A stretch of DNA of 64,000 nucleotides from Bradyrhizobium sp. RD5-C2 (GCF_019972155.1 NZ_BOVL01000007.1:62001-126000), one strand, 5' to 3'. Numbered from the stretch's first letter, positions 52,775 to 61,759 are shown. The notes: generated by a model from the sequence alone, not told the origin. Translations and numbers: made by a program.

Positions 52775-55456
52775 ATGACCGCTGAATTGCCGCCGAATTC
52801 GCAAGCGCCGCGTGCGTTCTCCCTCTCCATTGGCCAGCTCACGTTCGGCAGCTTCCTGCTGGTGCTGGCTGTGATCATCATCACGTCCACGGCCAGCGTG
52901 ATCGCGATCCGGCACATCGACACGACCTTCGCCGAGCTGCAGCGGCTGCAAAGCGTCGGCGACATCGCCGAGGACATCGACCGTCGCACCAACGAGCTGC
53001 GACTGGCGGCGCGGGACTTCGTCACCGAGCCCGGCAACCAGTCGGCCCAGGTCGCAGAGGCAGCCCAGTCGCTGAGCGAGATCCTGAAGAAGACCCGGAT
53101 CGAGCTGGCGCCCGAGCAGCAGGACATGATCGACGGCGTCACCCAGCGGCTGGCAACCTATCGCAGCGGGATCGAGCGCATCTCGGCGTTGCTCAGCCGC
53201 CGCGCGGAGATCGTCGCCGGGCTGCCGCCACTGCGCGACGCCTTCGACAAGGCGGTCGCCGTCAGCAATGATGCGGCGCTGGCCAAAGCGCTGTCGCAGG
53301 CCCAGAGCCGCATTGCCACCGCGCTCCTGGCGCACAACACGTCAGCGGCCGAGCAGGCCGCGCAAAGCATGCGGGCGATGACCATTGCCGACCCCACCCT
53401 GCGCAGCACGGTCGACAATTATGCCGAGGCGATCAGCGCGATTTCGGTGCGCGAGGGCCAGATCGCCGACATCGACCGCGAGGTGCTCGGCGCCGAAGGC
53501 CGCCTGATCCAGAAGGTCACCGAGCTGTTGCGCGAGCTCAGCTCGCGCCGCGGCCATGTGCTGTCGCGCGATTTCGCGCGCACGCTGGCTGAGGCAAAAT
53601 GGCAGAGCATCGTGCTCGGCACGGCAGGGGTGCTGATCGGCCTGTTCGCCTCGGTGCTGGTGGTTCGCCGCACCGTTCGCCCGCTCGCCAGGATCGCCGG
53701 GTCGATCCGCAAGGTCGCGGGCGGCGAGAAGAGCGCGTTCATTCCGGGCGCCGACCTCGACAACGAGATCGGCGACATTGCGCGCGCCGCCGAAGTGTTC
53801 CGCCAGACCCTGGTCGACGCCGACAGCGCGCGCGAGGCCGCACTGCGCGCGCTCGCCGAGCAGCGGCTCGCCGAGGAGAGCTATCACAAGCTGTTCGAGG
53901 CATCGGTCGACGGCATCTACGTCACGACGCCGGGCGGCGCGCTGCTCAACGCCAATCCGGCGCTGGCGCGGATGATGGGCTATGCCACGCCGCAGGACCT
54001 GATCAACGGCATCGGCGACATCGCCTCCACCGTCTATGTCGATGCGGCGGCGCGCCAGCAATACCAGCAGCTGATGCAGCGCGACGGCACAGTCCGTGAC
54101 TACGAGTATCAGGTGCGCTCGCGCGACGGCACCGCGCTGTGGCTGTCCGATTCCGCGACCGTCGTGCGCAACGACGAGGGCGAGGTGATCCGCTACGAGG
54201 GCACGGTGCGCGACATCACCGACCAGAAGCGCGCCGAGGATGCCATCGCCGAAGGCCGCCGGCTGTTGCAGATGGTCATCGACACGGTGCCCGCCGTCAT
54301 CAACGTCAAGGAACGCGACCTGCGCTACGTGCTGATGAACCGCTATATGGCGGGCATCTTCGGCATCGAGCCGCAGGACGCGATCGGTCAGACCACCGCC
54401 GAGTTGATGTCGCGCTATGGTGCGGCCAAGACCGACGAGAACGACAAGCGCGTGCTGTCGGCGCGCCGCGAGCTTGGCTTCTATGAAGAGGAGTACAAGG
54501 ACGCAGCCGGCAACATGCGGCAATGGCTCGTCAACAAGCTGCCGATCCTCGACGCGCAGGGCGACATCGAGAACATCGTCACGGTCGCGCTCGACATCGG
54601 CGAGCGCAAGCGGTCCGAACAGGAGATGCGCAAGGCGAGGGATTCCGCCGAGGCTGCGCTGCGCAATCTGCGCGAAACCCAGAATTCGCTGATCGAGGCC
54701 GAGAAACTCGCCGCGCTCGGCCGCCTCGTGGCCGGCGTCGCCCATGAGGTCAACAATCCCGTCGGCATCAGCCTCACGGTGGCGTCCGCGCTGGAGCGCA
54801 AGACCGCGAACTTCGCGACCCAGGTCGAGCGCGGCGACTTGCGCCGCTCGAGCCTCAACGACTTCCTGAACACGGCGCGGGATGCCTCCTCGCAGCTCGT
54901 CGCCAATCTGAACCGCGCCGCCGAGCTGATCCAGTCGTTCAAGCAGGTTGCCGCCGACCGCAACTATTCGGACCAGCGCACCTTCGATCTCGGCGATCTC
55001 ACAGAGCAGGTGGTGATGAGTCTGCGGCCCGGTCTGCGCAAGCACAATCTGACGCTCAACGTCGATTGCGAGCCGAACTTGATCATGAATTCCTATCCCG
55101 GACCGTATGGCCAGGTGCTGACCAATCTATTCCTCAACGCGGTCGCGCATGCGTTCCCGGACGGCAACGCCGGCGAGGTCGAGATCCAGGTCCACGCCTC
55201 CGGCGGCGACAATGTCGAGGTGATCTTCGCCGACAATGGCTGCGGCATGAGCCTCGACGTGCGCCGCCGCGCCTTCGATCCGTTCTTCACGACGCGGCGC
55301 GACCAGGGCGGCACCGGGCTCGGCCTGCACATCGTCTACAGCATCATCACCAACCGCCTCGGCGGCCGGCTCTCGCTCGAGTCCGCGCCCGGCAACGGCA
55401 CCCGCATCCAGATGATCCTGCCGCGCGTCGCACCGCTGGAGCAGGCCGCGGAGTAG
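52775..55456 (+). CDS. Membrane PAS-domain sensor histidine kinase
   Basis: 893 residues from the ATG at 52775; the in-frame TTG at 52754 is less likely. First membrane helix LTFGSFLLVLAVIIITSTAS (~25-45), a helical periplasmic domain, second helix GTAGVLIGLFASVLVVRRTV (~280-300), then HAMP (~300-350) and two PAS domains (LFEASVDGIYVTTPGGALLN; VINVKERDLRYVLMNRYMAG). The His kinase core has the H-box VAGVAHEVNNPVG (His at about 656), N-box NLFLNAVAHAF, then DNGCGMS and GGTGLGLHIV. It is not followed by a response regulator, so its partner is elsewhere. Confidence 0.93.
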   Translation: MTAELPPNSQAPRAFSLSIGQLTFGSFLLVLAVIIITSTASVIAIRHIDTTFAELQRLQSVGDIAEDIDRRTNELRLAARDFVTEPGNQSAQVAEAAQSLSEILKKTRIELAPEQQDMIDGVTQRLATYRSGIERISALLSRRAEIVAGLPPLRDAFDKAVAVSNDAALAKALSQAQSRIATALLAHNTSAAEQAAQSMRAMTIADPTLRSTVDNYAEAISAISVREGQIADIDREVLGAEGRLIQKVTELLRELSSRRGHVLSRDFARTLAEAKWQSIVLGTAGVLIGLFASVLVVRRTVRPLARIAGSIRKVAGGEKSAFIPGADLDNEIGDIARAAEVFRQTLVDADSAREAALRALAEQRLAEESYHKLFEASVDGIYVTTPGGALLNANPALARMMGYATPQDLINGIGDIASTVYVDAAARQQYQQLMQRDGTVRDYEYQVRSRDGTALWLSDSATVVRNDEGEVIRYEGTVRDITDQKRAEDAIAEGRRLLQMVIDTVPAVINVKERDLRYVLMNRYMAGIFGIEPQDAIGQTTAELMSRYGAAKTDENDKRVLSARRELGFYEEEYKDAAGNMRQWLVNKLPILDAQGDIENIVTVALDIGERKRSEQEMRKARDSAEAALRNLRETQNSLIEAEKLAALGRLVAGVAHEVNNPVGISLTVASALERKTANFATQVERGDLRRSSLNDFLNTARDASSQLVANLNRAAELIQSFKQVAADRNYSDQRTFDLGDLTEQVVMSLRPGLRKHNLTLNVDCEPNLIMNSYPGPYGQVLTNLFLNAVAHAFPDGNAGEVEIQVHASGGDNVEVIFADNGCGMSLDVRRRAFDPFFTTRRDQGGTGLGLHIVYSIITNRLGGRLSLESAPGNGTRIQMILPRVAPLEQAAE

Positions 55457-55489
55457 GGCGCGCGCGATTGCCTGTCCGTCTCGTGCTCT

Positions 55490-55602
55490 GACCCCGCCAT
55501 CCTGAGGCGCGAGCGGAACGAGCCTCGAGGGGTGAACGGCCCCGCTGATGGCCGTCGCCCCTTCGAGACGGCCGCGTTGCGGCCTCCTCAGGGTGACGGG
55601 TT
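55490..55602. repeat. Palindromic repeat (CATCCTGAGG type), copy 1
   Basis: ATCCTGAGGCGCGAG and GAGCCTCGAGGGGTGAACGG at the left, CCGTCGCCCCTTCGAGACGG and CCTCCTCAGGGTGACGGG at the right. Related to the better preserved copy at 56861-56969. Confidence 0.65.
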
Positions 55603-55746
55603 GGATTTTCGAGTGCGCGAGAAGGCCATCAATATTCGATCGGCATCGATCGATGCCCGAACGGCATTGGACCGTCAGCGACAACGCTCCTACGGCTCGC
55701 TCAGCCGACCCGGCGATCAACGGACGGTACGGGCAGGGAGGACAAC

Positions 55747-56832
55747 ATGATTTCACGGCGCAATCTGATGGCCGGCATCGGCGCGGGCGTGGCGAGCGCG
55801 GCGGCCAACCGCGCCATGGCGCAGTCGTTCCCGTTCAAGCCCAATCAGCGCTATCCGGATCCGGCCGTCGAGATCCTCGATCCGGCCTTTGCCAAGTACC
55901 GGCTCTATAGCAGCACGCTGGAGCAGGTCGCCACCGGCATGCGTTGGGCGGAAGGGCCGGCCTATTTCCCCGAAGGCGGCTACCTGCTGTTCAGCGACAT
56001 CCCCAACAACCGCATCATGAAGTACAGCGAGAAGGATGGCAGCCTCAGCGTCTTCCGCAGCCCCGCCAATTTCGCCAACGGCAACACCCGCGACCGCCAG
56101 GGGCGGCTCGTCACCTGCGAGCACTCGGTGACGCGGCGGATCACGCGCACCGAGAAGAACGGCAAGATCACCGTGCTGGCCGATAGTTTCGAGGGCAAGC
56201 GCCTCAATGCGCCGAACGACATCGTGGTGAAGTCCGACGACACGATCTGGTTCTCCGATCCGGTGTTCGGCATCGCCGGCGAGTGGGAGGGCTTCATGGC
56301 CAAGCGCGAGCAGGACAACACCAACGTGTTCCGGATCGGCACCGACGGAAAGTTGACCGCCGTCATCACCGGTCTGGTCAATCCTAACGGGCTCGCCTTC
56401 TCGCCGGACGAGAAGAAGCTCTACGTCGTCGAGTGGAAGGGCACGCCGAACCGCAGCATCTGGAGCTACGACGTCAACGCCGATGGCACCGTCGGCAACA
56501 AGACCAAACTGATCGACGCCGCCGATCAGGGATCGCTCGACGGCTTCCGCGTCGACCGCGACGGCAACCTGTGGTGCGGCTGGGGCAGCAACGGCGCGCT
56601 GCAATCGGAGCCTGTCGAGACGGGCGGCCGCAAGATCTATCAGCTCAAGGGCAAACCTGAGGATCTCGACGGCGTCATGGTGTTCAGCCCGCAGGGCAAG
56701 CCGCTCGGTTTCATCCGCCTGCCGGAGCGCTGCGAGAATCTGACCTTCGGTGGACTCAAGAACAACCGCTTGTACATGGCGTCATGCCATTCGATCTACG
56801 CACTCTATGTCGAGACGCACGGCGCGACGTGA
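55747..56832 (+). CDS. SMP-30/gluconolactonase-like protein, Tat-exported
   Basis: 361 residues. The N-terminus MISRRNLMAGIGAGVASAAA has an RR motif before a hydrophobic stretch ending AMAQ, as in Tat signals. Six-bladed propeller: GMRWAEGPAYFPEGGYLLFS with the metal Glu, GNTRDRQGRLVTCEHSVTRR, LNAPNDIVVKSDDTIWFSDP with the catalytic Asn/Asp, LVNPNGLAFSPDEKKLYVVE and SLDGFRVDRDGNLWCGW. It probably opens sugar lactones in the periplasm. GGGAGGACAAC precedes the ATG. Confidence 0.92.
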   Translation: MISRRNLMAGIGAGVASAAANRAMAQSFPFKPNQRYPDPAVEILDPAFAKYRLYSSTLEQVATGMRWAEGPAYFPEGGYLLFSDIPNNRIMKYSEKDGSLSVFRSPANFANGNTRDRQGRLVTCEHSVTRRITRTEKNGKITVLADSFEGKRLNAPNDIVVKSDDTIWFSDPVFGIAGEWEGFMAKREQDNTNVFRIGTDGKLTAVITGLVNPNGLAFSPDEKKLYVVEWKGTPNRSIWSYDVNADGTVGNKTKLIDAADQGSLDGFRVDRDGNLWCGWGSNGALQSEPVETGGRKIYQLKGKPEDLDGVMVFSPQGKPLGFIRLPERCENLTFGGLKNNRLYMASCHSIYALYVETHGAT

Positions 56833-56860
56833 GGCATCTACTGCGCCCCGACCTCTCCGA

Positions 56861-56969
56861 CCCGTCATCCTGAGGAGCGCGCTCTTGCGCGCGTCTCGAA
56901 GGATCGACGGCCGCTAGCGGGGCCGTGCATCCTTCGAGACGCCGCTTTGCGGCTCCTCAGGATGACGGG
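56861..56969. repeat. Palindromic repeat (CATCCTGAGG type), copy 2
   Basis: Arms of 18 bp (56861-56878 and 56952-56969) are perfect inverted copies. Inside, CGTCTCGAAGGAT pairs with ATCCTTCGAGACG, and GGCCGCTAGCGGGGCC is a further short hairpin. It sits between convergent genes and may also act as terminator. Confidence 0.75.
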
Positions 56970-56991
56970 ACTAAGACCATGGTTTCGATCC

Positions 56992-57342
56992 CTAGTTGAT
57001 ATCCGCGAGCTTGTGCAGCGTCGCGCCGAAGATCAGGCTCGCCTTGCCGACCAGCGCGGTTCCACTCATGGTGCCGCGGGTGTCGGTGAAGGTGCCGGAG
57101 ACGCCGATGCCGACCGGCGCCGGCCCGCCGAACAGCGGGTTGTCGGTCTCGCGCGGCGTGGTGTGGCGTTGCACGAGGACCTCGCCCTTGAACGCATCAC
57201 CCTTCACCGTGTAGCTGCCGGTGTAATACAGATAGGCATCGCCGCCGAGAATTTGCCCGTCGCGGAAGAGAATCACTCCGCTGCCCTTGCCGACGCGTCC
57301 GTCCAGCAGGGTGACGTGGATTGAGTACAGCCCGTTCTTCAT
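56992..57342 (-). CDS. GrlR-like regulatory protein
   Basis: 116 residues from the ATG at 57342. Lipocalin-like beta barrel: MKNGLYSIHVTLLDGRVGKG, SGVILFRDGQILGGDAYLYY, TGSYTVKGDAFKGEVLVQRH, then GVSGTFTDTRGTMSGTALVG. This pattern matches the GrlR domain first defined as a negative regulator of a type III secretion system. In rhizobia similar proteins are common without such a locus and their role is unknown. It stands alone here, convergent with the SMP-30 gene. Confidence 0.75.
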   Translation of the reverse strand: MKNGLYSIHVTLLDGRVGKGSGVILFRDGQILGGDAYLYYTGSYTVKGDAFKGEVLVQRHTTPRETDNPLFGGPAPVGIGVSGTFTDTRGTMSGTALVGKASLIFGATLHKLADIN

Positions 57343-57580
57343 AATGTCCCATTTACCGGCTGCCGCGCCCGCAGCAATCCGGATTGGTTTTTTATGCCAA
57401 AGCGAGCAACCTCGTGCAATGCGGCAGGTTGATTCCGGGGGGGTCCGGAGTGGCCGTGAACCCTCGGTTCCTGCCAGGCGGTGTGACGGCGCGATGACAG
57501 CGGACCGTGCGCGCGAATCGAACTGGCCCGCGAAATGCATAGCTCTGGTTGCACTGGCCGGTGAGTGCTGGAGCGAACAC

Positions 57581-58012
57581 ATGTCAGACTGGATTGAATC
57601 GGGTGGCCGTTTGGCGCGCCCTCGCAATGCCAATGGAACTTGGGCCCGTCGTGCGGGCCGTGTGATGGTGTTTCTCGGACTGATGATGCTGGTGCTGGCG
57701 GCCGCCGTGCAAATCGCGCGGGCGCGCGATCCCGATGGCCGCTACGCCAATTCGCCGCTCAAGGAATGGTTCGACGGTCTGCGCAGCGGCAAGGGGCCAT
57801 GCTGCTCGGATGCCGACGGCAGCGCGGTCAGCGACGTCGATTGGGAATCGAAGGACGGGCACTACCGCGTGCGTCTCGACGGAGCCTGGGTCGATGTTCC
57901 CGACGAGGCTGTGGTCACCGAGCCCAACCGGGTCGGCCGCGCCATGGTCTGGCCGATCAAGAGCTACATGGGCGTGACGATCCGCTGCTTCATGCCCGGC
58001 AGCATGACGTAG
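57581..58012 (+). CDS. Single-pass membrane protein with Cys-rich periplasmic domain
   Basis: 143 residues from the ATG at 57581 (GGAG seven bases upstream). A basic N-terminus, one hydrophobic helix (VMVFLGLMMLVLAAAVQI) and a periplasmic domain with ANSPLKEWFDGLRSGKGPCC, SKDGHYRVRLDGAWVDVPDE and MVWPIKSYMGVTIRCFMPGS. The two adjacent Cys and a later Cys may form a disulfide. It is a conserved hypothetical of Bradyrhizobium-like genomes, with no known function. Confidence 0.8.
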   Translation: MSDWIESGGRLARPRNANGTWARRAGRVMVFLGLMMLVLAAAVQIARARDPDGRYANSPLKEWFDGLRSGKGPCCSDADGSAVSDVDWESKDGHYRVRLDGAWVDVPDEAVVTEPNRVGRAMVWPIKSYMGVTIRCFMPGSMT

Positions 58013-58027
58013 CGGAGCGGTCGTCGC

Positions 58028-58411
58028 TCACGCGTATTTCTCGTCGCGCTCGAGCAGTTCGATCGAGATGCCTTGCGGGCCGCGGATGAAGCAGATCCGC
58101 ACGCCGGGGCGGATCGTGGTCGGCTCCTTGGTGAACTCGACGCCCTTGGCCTTGATCTCGGCCGCAACCGCGTCGATGTCCTTCACGGTCAGCCCGAAAT
58201 GATCGAGTCCCTGATACGGCGTCACCGGCGGGGCGTTGACGCCGTCGCCTTGCGTCACCTCCGCGATGAACACCTTGGCGCCGCCTAGCTGGACGTCGAT
58301 GCGGCCGGGGCCGCGGATGATCTCGCCGCCGAGAATGTCGCGCAGCCAGGTCGCGGTTGCCTCGGGATCGGGACTGCGCAGATGGACGTGGTCCCAGGTG
58401 ACGACAGGCAT
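58028..58411 (-). CDS. VOC-family (glyoxalase/dioxygenase fold) protein
   Basis: 127 residues from the ATG at 58411 (GAGGAGATCGC upstream). Two beta-alpha-beta-beta-beta modules: TWDHVHLRSPDPEATATWLR with the first metal His, then GLDHFGLTVKDIDAVAAEIK with the second and GISIELLERDEKYA with the metal Glu. Consistent with a complete VOC metal site. Members include glyoxalases, extradiol dioxygenases and epimerases. The reaction is unknown. Convergent with the 57581 gene (15-nt gap). Confidence 0.88.
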   Translation of the reverse strand: MPVVTWDHVHLRSPDPEATATWLRDILGGEIIRGPGRIDVQLGGAKVFIAEVTQGDGVNAPPVTPYQGLDHFGLTVKDIDAVAAEIKAKGVEFTKEPTTIRPGVRICFIRGPQGISIELLERDEKYA

Positions 58412-58675
58412 TGCGATCTCCTCGTTGTTCTTGTGCCGCTTGCGTGCGCGGCACTCGCTCTCGGGCGGCGCAAATCTAGCGAGCGGCCCTTTGGGATACC
58501 ATCCCTCCGTGATGCCAGCCGCAAGATTGTCGTCCCGGAATGAAACCATTCCGGCCGTCGGTGATTGGTCTCGCGTGGCCGCTCGACCTGCGGCCGTCCC
58601 GGATGCCGCGTGCTGAGATGCCTGCGGCTTCTGTGCTGGGCGGCTCGATCGGGCGTCGAGGGTGAGGGCACGACG

Positions 58676-59314
58676 ATGCGGATCGGCTTGGCGTCGTTTC
58701 GAAGGCTTACCGCCGGACGTCTCGGTGAGGGCGGCCTTTGCGTCAGCCTGCTGCTGTCGGCGATCGCGGTTGCCGGGATTGCGGCTTGGTTCATGCTCCC
58801 TGAGCCGAGCGATGCCGGAGAGCAGGATGTCAGGCCGGCGTCTTCCGCCGTCATCCGCTCCGCGCAGGATGCATCGACCGGTGCGCAGCCTGCCCAAATC
58901 ACAAATCAAGCCGCTAGGGATGCGCCGGCCGCACCGGCAGGTGAACCGGCCACGGTCGGCATGGCCACCGCCGCGCAGCCAGCCGAGGCGGCCAAAGCGT
59001 CCGAGCCCGGAACCGAAAGATCGCCGCTGGACCGGCTGCGGATCGCTTCGCAATCCTGGCGGCGCGGCGGGCTGGGTTCGAAGATGCTGGTCACCCTGAC
59101 GCTGCGTAATGCCAATGATTTCGCGGTAAAGGATATCCAGATCGCCTGCGCCTTCATCCGCAGCGACGGCAGCCCCGTGACGGAACGCAAGCGGCTGATC
59201 CCGGACACCATCGCTATGAAGAGCCGCAAGACCTATCCGCGAATGCTGATCGGGTTCGTAAACGTTAACGCAAACAAGGCGAAATGCACCGTCGTGACCG
59301 CCAGTCGGGCTTAG
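58676..59314 (+). CDS. Membrane-anchored protein with C-terminal beta domain
   Basis: 212 residues from the ATG at 58676 (GAGGG about 8 nt upstream). One transmembrane helix (LCVSLLLSAIAVAGIAAWFM), an Ala/Pro/Gln-rich linker (~50-120) and a C-terminal domain with SKMLVTLTLRNANDFAVKDI, QIACAFIRSDGSPVTERKRL and FVNVNANKAKCTVV. The C-terminal part resembles the Ig-like 'FxxH'-type domains that decorate periplasmic proteins (weak). Function is unknown. Confidence 0.72.
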   Translation: MRIGLASFRRLTAGRLGEGGLCVSLLLSAIAVAGIAAWFMLPEPSDAGEQDVRPASSAVIRSAQDASTGAQPAQITNQAARDAPAAPAGEPATVGMATAAQPAEAAKASEPGTERSPLDRLRIASQSWRRGGLGSKMLVTLTLRNANDFAVKDIQIACAFIRSDGSPVTERKRLIPDTIAMKSRKTYPRMLIGFVNVNANKAKCTVVTASRA

Positions 59315-59531
59315 TCCCTGCATCCCGAAAAAGTGACCGGGAATTGACTTGCCGGGTGAACCGTAACGGCCAGGCAGGAACTAACTAATAAGCCGACCGT
59401 TAGAGAACGACCCGGAAGCGCAGGATGGCGTCTGTCCGGGTGATCATGCGCAGACGATGAACTCGTTGCGCGATGGCTGGTGTCGTCGCGTCGAGTTGAA
59501 CCGCGCCCGTAGCGCGGGGGGAGCACCTAAA

Positions 59532-60050
59532 ATGCCTGTGGCGCGTTATTTCCTGTTCGTTGGTGGCGTGCTGCTTGCGCTGCTCTTCGTCGTCAATGCC
59601 TTTGTACCGCAGGAGGCCGTGGTCGCCAGCCAGGGCCTGTCGTCGCCCGGCGTCGACAGCAAGACCATGGTACGCATCAAGTCGACCCAGAAACTGCCGG
59701 AGCGGGTGGTGTACGACACCAACCTGCCGACCCTCGTTCCGTCGCAGGTGAACGCGGTTGCCGCAGCGGCCCCGCCGGCTGCCAGCGACGCATCGGCGCA
59801 GGCCCGCGTCCGCAACACGTTCGCCCAGTTCATTCCGCCGGAGAAGGCTGACGCACAGAAAGGCACCGTGGTGGCCGAGGCGAAGCCGGCCGAGCAGCCG
59901 GTGCAGGCGCCGAAGAAGCACAAGATTGCGCGCAGCCATACGCATTCCCTGCAGCCGATGCGGCTGGCCCAGCCCGGCATGTATCAGCCTTATCGTGTCG
60001 CGCAGCAGCAGCCGCGGATGGGCTTCTTCGGCGGCTTCGGCACCTGGTAG
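59532..60050 (+). CDS. Membrane-anchored hypothetical protein
   Basis: 172 residues from the ATG at 59532 (GGGGGAGCACC upstream). An N-terminal helix (ARYFLFVGGVLLALLFVVNA) is followed by an Ala/Pro-rich region with a KIKSTQKLPERVVYDTNLP-like segment (RIKSTQKLPERVVYDTNLPT) and a basic C-terminus rich in Lys, His and Gln (APKKHKIARSHTHS), ending GFFGGFGTW. No family recognised; probably a periplasmic-facing protein of the rhizobial envelope. A clear terminator follows at 60082. Confidence 0.75.
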   Translation: MPVARYFLFVGGVLLALLFVVNAFVPQEAVVASQGLSSPGVDSKTMVRIKSTQKLPERVVYDTNLPTLVPSQVNAVAAAAPPAASDASAQARVRNTFAQFIPPEKADAQKGTVVAEAKPAEQPVQAPKKHKIARSHTHSLQPMRLAQPGMYQPYRVAQQQPRMGFFGGFGTW

Positions 60051-60081
60051 ACAAGGACACGCCGCAACCGGCAATCGATAC

Positions 60082-60110
60082 GCCGCCGCAAACACTTGCG
60101 GCGGCATTTT
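60082..60110 (+). terminator. Rho-independent terminator after the 59532 gene
   Basis: A perfect 10-bp stem (GCCGCCGCAA / TTGCGGCGGC) with loop ACAC is followed by ATTTTC, 31 bases after the stop codon. Confidence 0.8.
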
Positions 60111-60171
60111 CATGTCCGCGAGATCAGGCGGGTAACCGGTTGCGGGTAGGCGGCCGGGTGGCCGGAACCGG

Positions 60172-60585
60172 TTAGCGCGGCAGGCGCGGAATCTTGTCGG
60201 CGAAGCCGTTGTAGCAGGTCAGCCGCTCGTCCTCTTCCTTGACGAACCGACAATCGGCAACGCCCTTGGCAGGGGCGGCCTTTGGCTTGGGCTGCGGCTT
60301 GAAGATCTCGTCGTAGCACATCAGCCGCTCCTTGGTGGCGTCGTCGATGTCCTGGCAGGCCTGGAGCTTCTGCGCGACCGATTGCGGCTTGCCCGGTGCA
60401 GCCTTTTCGCCCTTCTTGGCTGCCGATTTCTTGCCGACCTGGACCAGCGGCTTGTCGCCGACCATCGGCTGCGGGGCCGCCGCCGGCTTGTCGGCGGCGG
60501 GGGGTGGCGTGGTGGCTGGAGCGGTGCCTTGGGCAAGCGCGGCAGCCGGGCAGACGAGCGCCAGCGCGAGGATGATATGTCTCAT
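60172..60585 (-). CDS. Secreted protein with two CxxxxxxxRLxCY motifs
   Basis: 137 residues from the ATG at 60585. Signal peptide MRHIILALALVCPAAALAQ. After a Pro/Ala/Lys-rich linker (PAADKPAAAPQP; GKKSAAKKGEKAAPGK) two related motifs occur: CQDIDDATKERLMCYDEIF and CRFVKEEDERLTCYNGFA. Each has Cys, an acidic helix, RLxCY and an aromatic. Such motifs are usual in small periplasmic proteins of proteobacteria, where each probably forms one disulfide-linked hairpin. Function is unknown. Confidence 0.75.
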   Translation of the reverse strand: MRHIILALALVCPAAALAQGTAPATTPPPAADKPAAAPQPMVGDKPLVQVGKKSAAKKGEKAAPGKPQSVAQKLQACQDIDDATKERLMCYDEIFKPQPKPKAAPAKGVADCRFVKEEDERLTCYNGFADKIPRLPR

Positions 60586-60895
60586 GATGAAAATATCCGA
60601 AGTGGCGTGATGACCGGAAGGATGGCGCCGGGGATCGGAAAAGCCCGGCAAGCGCCGAGGCTTATCGCAAGTTCTGCCCGAATCCTACCCCCGGAGGGGC
60701 CTGCCCGGCACCGATCCACCGGCAAAGCAGGGGCAATTCGTCGCCGGTTCGACCGCAAGGGAGCGTGATTTGCGTTTGCCGGGCCGGGCGGCTATGACGG
60801 CGCCATCTGCGCGACTGGCGCTCGGATGGACCACCATCGGGGAGCGCAGAGACTGAACGCCGCGCGCCTGGGCACCGCTTCGAAACGGAGGTGCC
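60586..60895. other. Intergenic region upstream of folD
   Basis: 310 bases between the divergent starts of the secreted protein and folD. No frame with coding character; no recognised riboswitch or repeat. It should hold both promoters. Confidence 0.5.
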
Positions 60896-61759
60896 ATGAC
60901 GGCGAACATTCTTGACGGGCATGCACATGCCCAAATTGTCATCGACAAGGTTGCGAGCGAACTGGACCGGCTGCCCCGCGCGCCCGGGCTTACGGTCGTG
61001 CTGGTGGGCGATGACCCGGCGAGCCAGATCTACGTGCAGAGCAAGGTCAGAATGGCCGGGCGGCTTGGCCTGCGCGGCGAGGTCGAACGCCTGCCGGATG
61101 ACGCCAGCGAGGCCGATCTGCTGGCCAGGATCGATGCGCTCAACGCGCGTGACGATATCGACGGCATCCTGATCCAGCTGCCGCTGCCGGCGCATATCGA
61201 CGCCTTGCGCGTGATGGCGGCGGTCGATCCCGCCAAGGATGTCGACGGCCTGCATGCGCTGAACGCAGGCCGGCTGTTCCACGGCGACGATGCCTTGGTG
61301 CCGTGTACGCCGCTCGGCTGCCTCAGGCTGATCAAGTCGATCCGGCCGGATCTCACCGGCGCTCATGCCGTGGTGATCGGCAGCTCCAATATCGTCGGCA
61401 AGCCGATGGCCGCGCTGCTGCTGCAGGAGCAGGCGACCGTGACGCAGACCCACATCCACACCCGTGGCATCAGCAAGATCTGCCGCCAGGCCGACATCCT
61501 GGTCAGCGCGGTGGGGAAGGCGGGCCTCGTGCGCGGCGACTGGATCAAGCCGCAGGCCATCGTCATCGACGTCGGCACCACGCGCGTCGAGAAGCCGGAG
61601 GGCGGCTACGCGGTCTGCGGCGACGTCTTCTTTGACGAGGCGGTGCAGGTCGCCGGCGCGATCACGCCGGTGCCGCGCGGCGTCGGCCCAATGACGATCG
61701 CCTGCCTGATGGAGAACACCGTGAAGGCCGCCAAGGCGCGGGCGGCCCGGCTGCAATAG
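60896..61759 (+). CDS. folD: Methylenetetrahydrofolate dehydrogenase / methenyltetrahydrofolate cyclohydrolase
   Basis: 287 residues. Interconverts 5,10-methylene-, 5,10-methenyl- and 10-formyl-tetrahydrofolate with NADP in the cytoplasm. Catalytic Tyr/Lys in IYVQSKVRMAGRLG, folate site LIQLPLPAHID, VDPAKDVDGLHALNAGRLF, PCTPLGCLRLIKS, nucleotide loop VIGSSNIVGKPMAALLL and C-terminal VPRGVGPMTIACLMENT. CGGAGGTGCC precedes the ATG. Full length and typical. Confidence 0.96.
   Translation: MTANILDGHAHAQIVIDKVASELDRLPRAPGLTVVLVGDDPASQIYVQSKVRMAGRLGLRGEVERLPDDASEADLLARIDALNARDDIDGILIQLPLPAHIDALRVMAAVDPAKDVDGLHALNAGRLFHGDDALVPCTPLGCLRLIKSIRPDLTGAHAVVIGSSNIVGKPMAALLLQEQATVTQTHIHTRGISKICRQADILVSAVGKAGLVRGDWIKPQAIVIDVGTTRVEKPEGGYAVCGDVFFDEAVQVAGAITPVPRGVGPMTIACLMENTVKAAKARAARLQ

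Noticed and set aside
53342..55045. 567-residue minus-strand frame opposite the histidine kinase
   Set aside because: Mirror frame; the + strand has all kinase boxes in order.
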